Positions 8,821 through 16,853 of a DNA stretch of 64,000 nt are shown piece by piece (positions within the stretch are counted from its first letter, which is position 1; every line of letters begins with the position of its first letter). Source of the stretch: Microvirga pakistanensis (lineage in GTDB: Bacteria; Pseudomonadota; Alphaproteobacteria; Rhizobiales; Beijerinckiaceae). The position numbers and the translations under genes are program-made. The stretch is from contig NZ_SPJX01000469.1 in NCBI RefSeq assembly GCF_004458765.1, positions 1-64,000 of the forward strand. The letters run 5' to 3'. A model generated the notes under the pieces. The model made no database searches. It was given only the letters and a program-made list of their open reading frames with translations, and had not been told where the DNA came from.

Positions 8821-9783
8821 TCAGATTGAAGGGGTCGGTGGTGGTTTCGGCCTGCTGCCGCCGAAGCGACGGCGAAGGCCGAAGATCGTATCGGCGAGAC
8901 CGAAGAGGGACAGGGCGGTGACCATGATGCCCTGGGTCAGGAACAGCAGTGCATAAAGCACCGCCAGGATGAGCCCGCGCCCTGGCTTGCCCTGCGTGCG
9001 TTCATGGATGACGGCGAGGCCCTGCAGGGTGAACGCCATCAGCAGCGCGCCGAAAAGGGCATAGCCGAGCGCGCCGACGAAGCCCTCGAACTGGATCAGG
9101 ACGAAGGCCAGGGCCGGAGCCCAGAGGACGATGCGCGGCATCGCCAGCTCGGGAACGGGCGACCAGGGACGCGGGAGGCGCCCGGACGCCGAGACGATTT
9201 TCCCCGCCAGCCAGAGATAGAGGCCCAGGAAGAAGGTGAAACCGAAGGCGGACAGAGCCGGTGTCATCGTCGCGAGCGTATTCGTCAAGGCTTCCCGGGC
9301 TTCCTCGGAGCCTTGCTCGGGAGCATCGAACGCGAGGGCCACGAAGGCCTCGGAGATCTGGCGCGACTTGCCCTGGAAGACGCTGTAATCGCCGCCCGAG
9401 GAGATCACGCCCGTGGCCACGATGGTGATTGCGGCCGTGGCGGCGACCCATGCGAGGAGCCGTCCGGTGGGATACCACTCCATCGTGCCGTCGGCGCCCT
9501 GGCGTCCGAGCAGAGCCAGATAGGCGAGCCACCAAGCCGGCAGGCCGGTGATGGCCACGAAGCCGATGGCGCTGACGAAGGAGGTGGTGAAGGCGGCAAT
9601 CGCCAAGCCGCCCGCGAGCGTGGCGACGAGGCCCGAGCGATGGTTCCAGCCGAGCGCGACGATCAGGATGGGCAGCGGAGCAAGCATGGCAAGCAGGACA
9701 GCCAGCATGGTCTCCTTGACCACCACGACTGTCAGAAGGGCCGATACGAGGCCCGCGCCGATGCCTGTTACGATAAAGTTCAT
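8821..9783 (-). CDS. DUF2232 integral membrane protein
   Basis: A polytopic membrane protein of 320 aa. Hydrophobic segments run through most of its length, starting with [19 protein letters not shown], and it ends in a short basic, Pro-rich tail. It resembles the YybS/DUF2232 group found next to ribosomal genes, but no biochemical role is established. I start it at the ATG of 9783 (MNFIVTG); the open frame upstream is Arg/Thr-rich and unlike the family. It sits between rpsR and rplI on the same strand, so it should be co-transcribed with three ribosomal proteins, although a strong hairpin separates it from rpsR. Confidence 0.8.
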   Translation of the reverse strand: MNFIVTGIGAGLVSALLTVVVVKETMLAVLLAMLAPLPILIVALGWNHRSGLVATLAGGLAIAAFTTSFVSAIGFVAITGLPAWWLAYLALLGRQGADGTMEWYPTGRLLAWVAATAAITIVATGVISSGGDYSVFQGKSRQISEAFVALAFDAPEQGSEEAREALTNTLATMTPALSAFGFTFFLGLYLWLAGKIVSASGRLPRPWSPVPELAMPRIVLWAPALAFVLIQFEGFVGALGYALFGALLMAFTLQGLAVIHERTQGKPGRGLILAVLYALLFLTQGIMVTALSLFGLADTIFGLRRRFGGSRPKPPPTPSI

Positions 9784-9874
9784 GGTTCTCGCTGTCCCGC
9801 TGCTCGTTGGCAGGGTTAGGGGCACCTTGCCCCAACTGACCCGACGGGTTTTCACCGCCGGGCGAAAGACGAAA

Positions 9875-9902
9875 CGGCGGGCCGCAGGAGAGCGGCCCGC
9901 CG
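9875..9902 (-). terminator. Hairpin downstream of rpsR (terminator or attenuator)
   Basis: A perfect 11-bp GC stem with a six-base loop. On the minus strand it is followed by TTTCGTCTTTC, so the U-tract is interrupted. It lies 9 bp past the rpsR stop, inside the rpsF-rplI operon. It could stop part of the transcription and so lower DUF2232 and rplI relative to rpsF and rpsR, or protect the rpsR 3' end. Confidence 0.6.
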
Positions 9903-9911
9903 AAGGCTTGA

Positions 9912-10166
9912 TTAACGGATCACGTAGGGCAGCAGGCCAAGGAAGCGGGCGCGCTTGATCGCCTGGGCGAGCTCACGCTGCTTCTTGGCCGACACGGCCG
10001 TGATGCGCGAAGGAACGATCTTGCCGCGCTCCGAGATGTAGCGGGACAGGAGCTTCGTGTCCTTGTAGTCGATCTTCGGCGCGTTCGGGCCCGAGAACGG
10101 GCAGGTCTTGCGACGGCGGAAGAACGGACGACGGCCACCGCCGCCACCACCAGCACCAAATGCCAT
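9912..10166 (-). CDS. rpsR: 30S ribosomal protein S18
   Basis: S18 forms a heterodimer with S6 on the small-subunit platform. The 84-aa sequence has a Gly-rich start, then the basic [13 protein letters not shown] block and the conserved core [17 protein letters not shown] and [13 protein letters not shown]. Its strong ribosome site GAGGAGG overlaps the last codons of rpsF, so translation of the two partners is probably coupled. Confidence 0.97.
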   Translation of the reverse strand: MAFGAGGGGGGRRPFFRRRKTCPFSGPNAPKIDYKDTKLLSRYISERGKIVPSRITAVSAKKQRELAQAIKRARFLGLLPYVIR

Positions 10167-10168
10167 GA

Positions 10169-10567
10169 TTAAGCCTCCTCGCCTTCGCCGCCGTCAAAGC
10201 CGCTGTCGCGCTCGCGGCGCTCGCGGTCCTTGCGCTCGTCACGGTCGCGCTTCTGCATCATTACGGACGGCTCGGTCTCGAGCTCGTCGACCTTGACGGT
10301 CATAAAGCGAAGGATGTCTTCGTTGATACGCATCTGACGTTCCATCTCGGCAACCGCGGGGGCGGGAGCGTTGAGGTTGAACATCGTGAAGTGCGCCTTG
10401 CGGTTCTTCTTGATGCGGTAGGCGAGGGACTTCACGCCCCACATCTCGGTCTTCTCGACGTTGCCGCCGTTCTGCTCGATAACGCCCTTGTACTGGTCGA
10501 CCATTGCTTCGACCTGCTGGGGCGTCACGTCCTGGCGGGCCAGGAAGATATGCTCGTAGAGAGGCAT
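10169..10567 (-). CDS. rpsF: 30S ribosomal protein S6
   Basis: S6 pairs with S18 in the ribosome platform. The N-terminus [15 protein letters not shown] and the core [18 protein letters not shown] are diagnostic. The 132-aa length includes an acidic/basic C-terminal tail rich in Asp, Arg and Glu, typical of alphaproteobacterial S6. GAAAGG precedes the ATG by six bases. It is the first gene of the operon; the 248 bp upstream should hold the promoter and 5' leader. I could not confirm the known S6:S18-binding leader fold by eye. Confidence 0.97.
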   Translation of the reverse strand: MPLYEHIFLARQDVTPQQVEAMVDQYKGVIEQNGGNVEKTEMWGVKSLAYRIKKNRKAHFTMFNLNAPAPAVAEMERQMRINEDILRFMTVKVDELETEPSVMMQKRDRDERKDRERRERDSGFDGGEGEEA

Positions 10568-10815
10568 AGTGGGCCTTTCTCAGGTTTGAGGATCAGGCCT
10601 AAGCACGACTCTGGATGAAGTGTTCAGGCCGGTTTCGCGCGTCCGATCGGCGCCAAGCCCTTCGAGCCTGCAAGGCCCGAGCGGTTGTCGAAGGCGGAGA
10701 CACGGGACGACGGGGCCGAAACCCCTATGCGGCGAGCCGCACCGTCCGTTCAGCCCCCGGCCGGAGCGAACGCGAAGCGGCGGCTATAGTTGATTTGGAC
10801 CGGGAAGGCAAGGGA

Positions 10816-11064
10816 TCAGGCGACGAAAGCCACCCGAAAGAGCGACAGCATCGCAAGAAGCAGTGCCAGCCACAGAAACTTTCTTCTCAGAGCGAGGATG
10901 AAAGCAGGCAGGGCAAAAGCCAGGACGACAGCAGTCGTTATAGCAATCGTAGCGAAGCCGATACCCATTACGCTGCGTTGCATGACAGGACCGGCAACGA
11001 CAACCGCCCAAAACCACGCTGCAGTCGCAATACCCAGGACGAACAAGGTGAAGATACGCAGCAT
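10816..11064 (-). CDS. Small three-helix membrane protein, function unknown (82 aa)
   Basis: The frame encodes almost nothing but membrane sequence: three hydrophobic stretches (about residues 4-25, 32-56 and 62-80) separated by short loops, with one basic RRK turn. I recognise no family. The ATG at 11064 has no clear ribosome site, and the DNA here is less GC-rich than its surroundings, so codon bias helps little. Overlapping plus-strand frames have no hydrophobic pattern and look like shadows. It could be a real inner-membrane peptide or chance. Confidence 0.45.
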   Translation of the reverse strand: MLRIFTLFVLGIATAAWFWAVVVAGPVMQRSVMGIGFATIAITTAVVLAFALPAFILALRRKFLWLALLLAMLSLFRVAFVA

Positions 11065-11199
11065 TGGGTCGGTTTCCGGAAAATATATACCATATCATCT
11101 ACGCGACCTGGCTGTTGCAGCACGCGAGTAAGGCTGGAGTCCCCGAGCGGATTCACGAGAAGCTAGGACACAAGCGCCTCCCTGCGCTAAAACACCCTC

Positions 11200-11958
11200 A
11201 TGAAAACTCCTCCTCTCCGCCTCGGCGTCAATATCGATCACGTCGCAACCCTCCGGAACGCCCGCGGCGGTGTCCATCCGGACCCGATCCGGGCAGCCCA
11301 TATGGCCGTGCTGGCCGGAGCCGACGGCATCACGGCCCACCTGCGCGAGGACAGGCGCCATATCCGGGATCAGGACATGGAGCGGCTGAAGCGCCAGCTC
11401 TTCGCGCCGCTCAATTTCGAAATGGCGGCGACCCCCGAAATGATCGACGTCGCCACGCGCATCCACCCCCATGCCTGCTGCCTCGTGCCGGAGAAGCGGG
11501 AGGAGCGCACGACCGAAGGGGGACTCGACATCATCAGCGGCGCTTCCCATCTGCGTCCGATGATCCAGCAGTTGAAGTCCCAGGGAATTCGCGTGTCGCT
11601 CTTCGTCGAGCCGGAGATCGCCGTGATGGATGCCGCCTGCGAGCTGGGCGCACCCGTCGTGGAACTCCATACCGGCACCTATTGCGAAGCCGTGACCGAG
11701 GGTGACGAGGCCCGGATTTCCCATGAGCTGGAGCGCCTGCGTCGGGCCGCCGCTCACGGCAGCGGCATCGGCCTCGAGATTCATGCCGGTCATGGTCTGG
11801 CGCTCGATTCGGTCCGTCCGGTCGCGGCCATCCCGCAGATCGTGGAGCTGAATATCGGCCACTCCCTCATCGGAGAGGCGATCTTCATGGGCCTCGACGA
11901 GGCGGTTCGCGCCATGCGGGCCGCCATGGACGAGGGCAGGGCGCAGGTGGCCGCATGA
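11200..11958 (+). CDS. pdxJ: Pyridoxine 5'-phosphate synthase
   Basis: PdxJ condenses 1-deoxy-D-xylulose 5-phosphate with 3-amino-2-oxopropyl phosphate to give pyridoxine 5'-phosphate, the last ring-forming step of DXP-dependent vitamin B6 synthesis. The TIM-barrel sequence of 252 aa opens with [19 protein letters not shown] and carries [12 protein letters not shown] and the phosphate-binding EIHAGHGL late in the barrel. It begins a plus-strand set, with acpS overlapping its stop by four bases (ATGA). This pdxJ-acpS pairing is widespread in proteobacteria. Confidence 0.96.
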   Translation: MKTPPLRLGVNIDHVATLRNARGGVHPDPIRAAHMAVLAGADGITAHLREDRRHIRDQDMERLKRQLFAPLNFEMAATPEMIDVATRIHPHACCLVPEKREERTTEGGLDIISGASHLRPMIQQLKSQGIRVSLFVEPEIAVMDAACELGAPVVELHTGTYCEAVTEGDEARISHELERLRRAAAHGSGIGLEIHAGHGLALDSVRPVAAIPQIVELNIGHSLIGEAIFMGLDEAVRAMRAAMDEGRAQVAA

Positions 11959-12386
11959 TTCTCGGGATCGGATCCGACCTTTGCGACATTCGCCGGATCG
12001 AACGTTCCATCGAACGCTTCGGGGACCGCTTCACCCACCGTATCTACACGCAGGGCGAGCGCGCCCGCAGCGACCGCCGCGCTGCCCGAGCCCCGTCCTA
12101 TGCCAGGCGCTTCGCCGCGAAGGAGGCCTGTGCCAAGGCGCTGGGAACCGGCCTCAGCCATGGCGTGTTCTGGCGGGACATGGAGGTGGTGAACATGCCC
12201 GGCGGCCGTCCCACCCTGCGGCTCACGGGCGGAGCCCTGCAGCGGCTCAAGGCGATGACGCCGGAAGGATACGAGCCGGTCATTCACGTCTCCCTGACGG
12301 ACGATCCGCCCCTCGCTCAGGCTTTTGTGGTCATCGAGGCCCGCCCCGTCGCCGAGACGGGCGCGTTGCGGCAGCCCTCGCCATAG
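11955..12386 (+). CDS. acpS: Holo-[acyl-carrier-protein] synthase
   Basis: AcpS transfers 4'-phosphopantetheine from CoA to a serine of acyl carrier protein. The 143-aa sequence has the N-terminal metal-site motif [14 protein letters not shown] and the second motif [15 protein letters not shown], as in group I phosphopantetheinyl transferases. Its start lies inside the last codons of pdxJ. The gene ends just before a palindromic repeat that separates it from lepB. Confidence 0.95.
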   Translation: MILGIGSDLCDIRRIERSIERFGDRFTHRIYTQGERARSDRRAARAPSYARRFAAKEACAKALGTGLSHGVFWRDMEVVNMPGGRPTLRLTGGALQRLKAMTPEGYEPVIHVSLTDDPPLAQAFVVIEARPVAETGALRQPSP

Positions 12387-12388
12387 GT

Positions 12389-12528
12389 TAGAGCATGGGC
12401 CGCGAGCTGGCAGCCACGTCCTGGTGGAAGCGCTGCGGCTTAAATCCATCGAGACCGGTTTGCACTTCCAGACCGAAGTGCAAACCGGTCTCGACCTCGC
12501 GACATCCAAAGGGCGGCTTCAAGCCGCC
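12389..12528 (+). repeat. Palindromic intergenic element between acpS and lepB
   Basis: The element opens with TAGAGCAT at 12389, the same boundary seen at 46452 and 57601. At 12451-12492 is a perfect inverted repeat: 18-bp arms (12451-12468 and 12475-12492) and a six-base loop CAGACC. A second hairpin, GGCGGCTT/AAGCCGCC, is at 12512-12528. There is no T-run after either stem, so simple termination is unlikely. It resembles rhizobial intergenic palindromes (RIME-like). A long open frame reads through it, but lepB similarity begins only after it. Confidence 0.75.
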
Positions 12529-12555
12529 ACGTTTCTCAAGCATGGGTCGGTTCAA

Positions 12556-13335
12556 GTGAGCGACAACGCCAAGCAAAGCATGGGTAGCACCGTGAAGAAA
12601 AAGGAAGAGGAAGGCCTCTGGGAAACGATCAAGGTCATCATCCAGGCCCTTCTGATCGCCGTGGTGGTCCGCACCGTTCTGTTCCAGCCCTTCAACATCC
12701 CCTCGGGCTCTCTCATCCCGACCCTGTTGATCGGGGATTATCTGTTCGTGTCGAAATATGCTTACGGCTATTCCAAGCACTCCATGCCCTTCAGCCCGCC
12801 CCTGTTCTCCGGGCGCATCTTCGGCTCGGAGCCGAAGCGCGGCGACATCGCGGTGTTCAAGCTGCCGAAGGACAACTCCACCGACTACATCAAGCGCGTC
12901 GTCGGCCTGCCCGGCGACCGGATCCAGGTGATCAGCGGCGTGCTGCACATCAACGGCCAGCCGGTTCAGCGCGAGCGCGTGGAAGACTACCAGACGCTTG
13001 ACGAGTACGGCCGGTCCACGGCCGTTCCCCGCTACAAGGAAACCTTTCCTGACGGGAGCAGCCATTTCGTGATCGAGCTGAAGGGCGACCGGGCCTACTG
13101 GGACAACACCGAAGTCTATACGGTCAAGCCCGGCCATTACTTCATGATGGGCGACAACCGGGACAACTCGACCGATTCCCGTGACGAGGCCAATGTGGGG
13201 CAGGTGCCGGCCGAGAATCTCGTGGGCCGCGCGGAGATCATCTTCTTCTCCATCGACGAGGGAGCGTCCCTGTGGCGCTTCTGGGAGTGGCCGCAGCGCA
13301 TTCGCTGGAATCGCCTGTTCGAGCGGATCCGGTAA
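12556..13335 (+). CDS. lepB: Signal peptidase I
   Basis: LepB removes signal peptides from exported proteins at the periplasmic face. One N-terminal membrane helix (VIIQALLIAVVVRTVLF) precedes the catalytic Ser in IPSGSLIPTLL and the catalytic Lys in DYIKRVVGLPGDR. The C-terminal box MMGDNRDNSTDSR is intact. I chose the GTG at 12556 (259 aa); an ATG at 12580 (251 aa) is equally possible, as neither has a strong ribosome site. Upstream in-frame sequence lies in the palindromic element and is not family-like. It is followed closely by rnc and era, the conserved lepB-rnc-era order. Confidence 0.94.
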   Translation: MSDNAKQSMGSTVKKKEEEGLWETIKVIIQALLIAVVVRTVLFQPFNIPSGSLIPTLLIGDYLFVSKYAYGYSKHSMPFSPPLFSGRIFGSEPKRGDIAVFKLPKDNSTDYIKRVVGLPGDRIQVISGVLHINGQPVQRERVEDYQTLDEYGRSTAVPRYKETFPDGSSHFVIELKGDRAYWDNTEVYTVKPGHYFMMGDNRDNSTDSRDEANVGQVPAENLVGRAEIIFFSIDEGASLWRFWEWPQRIRWNRLFERIR

Positions 13336-13338
13336 GCC

Positions 13339-14049
13339 GTGGCCCGCCGCAAGACCAATTACGACGAGTTGCTGAAGAAGCTCGGATACCAGTTTCGGAA
13401 GCCTGAACTTCTCGAGGAGGCGCTCACCCATGTGAGTGCTCCCAAGGCCAACGGGCAGAGCTATCAGCGGCTCGAGTTCCTGGGAGACCGGGTGCTCGGC
13501 CTCGCCGTCGCCGAGACCCTCTACAAGACGTTCCCCAATGCGCCGGAAGGCGAGCTGTCACGGCGCTTGGCCGAATTGGTTCGCCGCGAGAGCTGCGCCG
13601 AGATCGCGATCGCCTGGGATATCGGCCCCTACCTCAAGCTCGGCGCCGGCGAGGCGCATTCGGGCGAGCGCCGCAATCCGACCATCCTGGCGGACGTGTG
13701 CGAGGCGATCATCGGTGCCGTGTTCCTCGACGGTGGCTATGAGGCCGCCAAGGGCCTCGTGGAGCGCTCCTTCAAATCCCTGCTCGACGCGCCGCGCCGT
13801 CCGCTGCGCGATCCCAAGAGCGCACTGCAGGAATGGGCGCAGGGGCGCGGTCTGCCGCCGCCGACCTACACCATCGCCGAGCAGACCGGACCCGACCACG
13901 CGCCCAAGTTCCGCGTCATGGTGAAGGTGACCGGCACGGAAACTGAGTTCGGACACGGCACATCGAAGCGCATCGCGGAACAGGCGGCGGCGCGGCGCCT
14001 TCTCCTGAGAGAGGGCGTATGGACGGAGGAAGACCATGGAACATCCTGA
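13339..14049 (+). CDS. rnc: Ribonuclease III
   Basis: RNase III cleaves double-stranded RNA, including rRNA precursors. The 236-aa protein has the catalytic signature RLEFLGDRVLGL in the endonuclease domain (about residues 10-135) and a C-terminal double-stranded RNA-binding domain ending in SKRIAEQAAARRLL. It starts with GTG at 13339, three bases after the lepB stop. The downstream era start lies 14 bases inside rnc, so the two are probably translationally coupled. Confidence 0.96.
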   Translation: MARRKTNYDELLKKLGYQFRKPELLEEALTHVSAPKANGQSYQRLEFLGDRVLGLAVAETLYKTFPNAPEGELSRRLAELVRRESCAEIAIAWDIGPYLKLGAGEAHSGERRNPTILADVCEAIIGAVFLDGGYEAAKGLVERSFKSLLDAPRRPLRDPKSALQEWAQGRGLPPPTYTIAEQTGPDHAPKFRVMVKVTGTETEFGHGTSKRIAEQAAARRLLLREGVWTEEDHGTS

Positions 14050-14950
14050 GCCGACCAACACCAAGGCGGGTTTCGTCGCACTCATCGGCGCACCCAACGC
14101 GGGCAAGTCGACCCTGCTCAATGCGCTCGTGGGTTCCAAGGTGTCCATCGTCTCGCGCAAGGTGCAGACGACGCGCGCCCTGGTGCGCGGCATCGCCCTG
14201 GAGGGCGACACCCAGATCGTGTTCGTGGACACGCCCGGCATCTTCAAGCCCAAGCGCCGTCTGGACCGCGCCATGGTCACCTCGGCCTGGGGCGGGGCGG
14301 GAGATGCTGACGTGATCGCCCTGCTGCTCGACGTGCGCCGGGGCGTCGACGAGGAAGCGGGAGCGATCCTCGAGAGGCTGCCGGAGCTGAAGCAGCCGAA
14401 GGTGCTGATCCTCAACAAGATCGACCTGATCGAGCGCTCGAGGCTTCTGGAACTGGCCGCGAAGCTCAACGAGAAGGTGTCCTTCGCCCATACCTTCATG
14501 ATCTCGGCCCTCAACGGCGACGGCATCAACACCCTGAAGAGCCAGCTCGCTGCCATGATGCCTGCGGGCCCCTGGCTCTATCCCGAAGATCAGATTTCCG
14601 ACGCTCCGCTGCGCATGCTCGCAGCCGAGATCACCCGTGAGAAAATCTACGAGCGCCTGCACGAGGAACTGCCCTATCAGTCCACCGTCGAGACCGACCA
14701 ATGGCAGCAGCGCCCCGACGGGTCGGTGCGCATCGAGCAGACGGTGTTCGTGGAGCGCGACAGCCAGCGCAAGATCGTGCTCGGCAAAGGCGGCCAGACC
14801 ATCAAGGCCATCGGACAGGCCGCCCGCAAGGAAATCGCCGAGATCGCGGAAGCGCCTGTACACCTCTTCATCTTCGTGAAGGTGCGTGAGAACTGGAGCG
14901 ACGATCCCGAGCGCTACCGTGAGATGGGGTTGGAATTCCCGAAGGGCTGA
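14036..14950 (+). CDS. era: GTPase Era
   Basis: Era is an essential GTPase that binds 16S rRNA and assists 30S assembly. The G1 loop is GAPNAGKSTLL, G3 is DTPGIF and G4 is NKID, followed by a C-terminal KH domain with GKGGQTIKAIGQAARK. The length of 304 aa is normal. It overlaps rnc by 14 bases and closes the pdxJ-to-era run; the next gene is convergent and ends 14 bp away. Confidence 0.97.
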   Translation: MEHPEPTNTKAGFVALIGAPNAGKSTLLNALVGSKVSIVSRKVQTTRALVRGIALEGDTQIVFVDTPGIFKPKRRLDRAMVTSAWGGAGDADVIALLLDVRRGVDEEAGAILERLPELKQPKVLILNKIDLIERSRLLELAAKLNEKVSFAHTFMISALNGDGINTLKSQLAAMMPAGPWLYPEDQISDAPLRMLAAEITREKIYERLHEELPYQSTVETDQWQQRPDGSVRIEQTVFVERDSQRKIVLGKGGQTIKAIGQAARKEIAEIAEAPVHLFIFVKVRENWSDDPERYREMGLEFPKG

Positions 14951-14964
14951 GAAGCGGGAGCTTC

Positions 14965-16716
14965 TCAGGCTCGATAGGCCGTCCTCAGTCCTCCCCAGTG
15001 ACGCCCGAGAATGCGGATTGGGGCGTCGACCTCCTGCATCATCACGATCTTCCCGCCGCCCATGTCGCGGGCATAGGCCTGCACGATGAAGGGCCGCGTG
15101 GAGCGCGCCGCCGTGATGCCCGCGCGATCGTCGAAAATCCGTTTGTTCCGGCAATTCGCGGCGTTCCAGATTGGATCATTCGCACGCTGAGGCTGCGAAT
15201 AGATCCGGTTGTGAACCGGGATGAAGCCGTTGCGATCGATCGCAAGACAAAAGGCCATCGCCGGATCGGACTCCAGGGTCCTCTCGAGGACCGGCGGCAG
15301 GATCTTCTCGAATTGGGAAAGATAGGCGGTGCTGTACTGTGCGGGATTGGTGCCTTGAAGGAGCCGGTAATCCGTATCGAAGACAGCTTCGGGAGAGAGG
15401 CTTCCATCCGCGACCGCACGCTCGATGAGGGTCTCGACCTCGCGGGCGGTCTCCTGGGCCAGCAGGATGCGAGGCTTGTAGCTGGCCTCAACCCGGGCGA
15501 GGAAGTTCTGAATGCGGGCGCGCGCGTCGGCATCGGGCTGATCGAAGGCGCAATGGAGGCCCATGGCGCTGGCGGCGAGAATCCGAATGCCGATGCTCCC
15601 GATTTCAGGCGCCTCGATGTCGGCGCGCTGGCCGGGCACGATTTTGAGGGTGTCGGGCGCCGTCATGAGCACGCCCCCGGAGCTGATATCGATGAGCCGT
15701 GCCGTCGTGCTGTTGGCGCCGATCCGGATTGTGGCGGGGCGATCCACGGGAAGCCGGTCGGATTGCCGCCTGTCACCAAGCTCGCTCTGCCGGATGACGG
15801 CGACGAAACGCTGACCGAGGGCCCTGGCCAGACCGTCGGCCTGCCTCGTCGCCTGATCGGCCTGGCTCGCCCGCTGGCTCGCGTGGAGAGAGATGGTGTC
15901 CACGTTGCCGGCGCGGTCACCGACCTCGCTCACGCTGCTCGACGTGACGCCCGCGAGGCGGGAAACTTCCGCGATGGCGGTATTCTGTTCTGCGACCGCA
16001 TTCCGAACCGTGTCGAAGACGGGGCGGACGTCCTGAACCATTTCGACGACCGTGCCGACGGCACCCGTGGAAGCCTCCGCGGTTTCCCGCAGGCGGTCGA
16101 TGCGCTGGCGGATGCTGTCGGCCGCCTTGGCGGTTTCCGTGGAGAGGGTTTTCACCTCGCTGGCGACGACCGCGAAGCCGCGTCCGGCGTCGCCGGCCCG
16201 AGCCGCCTCGATCGTGGCGTTCAGGGCGAGAAGGTTGGTCTGTCTCGCGACGGCGGAAATCGTGTCGACGATGCTGACGATTTCGGCAGTTGCCGCCGAG
16301 AGCTGGACGATCAGGCTGCTGGCCTTCTGGGCGGCCTGAGTGGCGCCGTCGATCTGCGCGCTCGCCTGGTCCATGGCGCGGCCGATCTCCGATGCGGTCG
16401 CCGCCAGTTCGCGGGTCGAGGAGGCCAAGGACGACGTCTCGCCGGAGGCCGAGCGACCGGAGGCGGCAAGCTCTTCTGCGTGGCTCCGGATGTCGGCTAG
16501 ATCCTTCTCTACCGCGGCCACATCGGCGGCTGCGACGGCAATGGCTTGCGTGACACCCTGAATTGCCTTGAGGACGTCTGTCTCGAGAGCGTTCACGATC
16601 TCCAAGTCCCGGCGCCTGTCATGCGCCGCTGGTGGAGACAGGACCGCTGCCGGTACCGGGAGTGAGGCGTCCGAATCTGTATCCTGGGGTATGTGGCGTC
16701 GCAGGAGGCCGAGCAT
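14965..16716 (-). CDS. Soluble methyl-accepting chemotaxis protein with PilZ domain
   Basis: The 583-aa protein has no membrane segment. Order of domains: an N-terminal chemoreceptor signalling domain (about residues 45-290) with the conserved hairpin tip around [17 protein letters not shown]; a PilZ domain (about 316-410) with RxxxR at R317-R321 and DxSxxG at D343-G348, the cyclic-di-GMP binding residues; and a C-terminal sensor-like domain (about 420-583) that ends [11 protein letters not shown], a tail common in proteobacterial receptors. The signalling module thus comes first and the probable sensor last. No che genes lie nearby. A link between cyclic-di-GMP and chemotaxis is inferred from motifs only. 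The ligand is unknown. Confidence 0.9.
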   Translation of the reverse strand: MLGLLRRHIPQDTDSDASLPVPAAVLSPPAAHDRRRDLEIVNALETDVLKAIQGVTQAIAVAAADVAAVEKDLADIRSHAEELAASGRSASGETSSLASSTRELAATASEIGRAMDQASAQIDGATQAAQKASSLIVQLSAATAEIVSIVDTISAVARQTNLLALNATIEAARAGDAGRGFAVVASEVKTLSTETAKAADSIRQRIDRLRETAEASTGAVGTVVEMVQDVRPVFDTVRNAVAEQNTAIAEVSRLAGVTSSSVSEVGDRAGNVDTISLHASQRASQADQATRQADGLARALGQRFVAVIRQSELGDRRQSDRLPVDRPATIRIGANSTTARLIDISSGGVLMTAPDTLKIVPGQRADIEAPEIGSIGIRILAASAMGLHCAFDQPDADARARIQNFLARVEASYKPRILLAQETAREVETLIERAVADGSLSPEAVFDTDYRLLQGTNPAQYSTAYLSQFEKILPPVLERTLESDPAMAFCLAIDRNGFIPVHNRIYSQPQRANDPIWNAANCRNKRIFDDRAGITAARSTRPFIVQAYARDMGGGKIVMMQEVDAPIRILGRHWGGLRTAYRA

Positions 16717-16790
16717 TGTTCCGCTCTTGTATGGTGAGTCCTGCCTCTCATTTTGGAGTGCCGAGCCTGCGCGAAGCTGGTGCGACGAAC

Positions 16791-16828
16791 AAAAAGCCCG
16801 GCAATGAATGTTTATTGCCGGGCTTTTT
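16791..16828 (-). terminator. Intrinsic terminator of the OmpA-family gene
   Basis: A perfect 15-bp stem (16791-16805 with 16814-16828) around an eight-base loop. The A/T ends of the stem supply TTTTT on either strand, so it could work both ways. It begins 26 bp past the stop of the OmpA-family gene and lies between it and the chemoreceptor gene on the same strand. Confidence 0.85.
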
Positions 16829-16853
16829 GTTCTGGTTCAGCTGAGGAGCAGCG

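Noticed and set aside
10568-10815. S6:S18-binding leader upstream of rpsF
   Set aside because: Such a leader is known in many bacteria, but I could not confirm the conserved bulge and loop by eye, so I do not call it.
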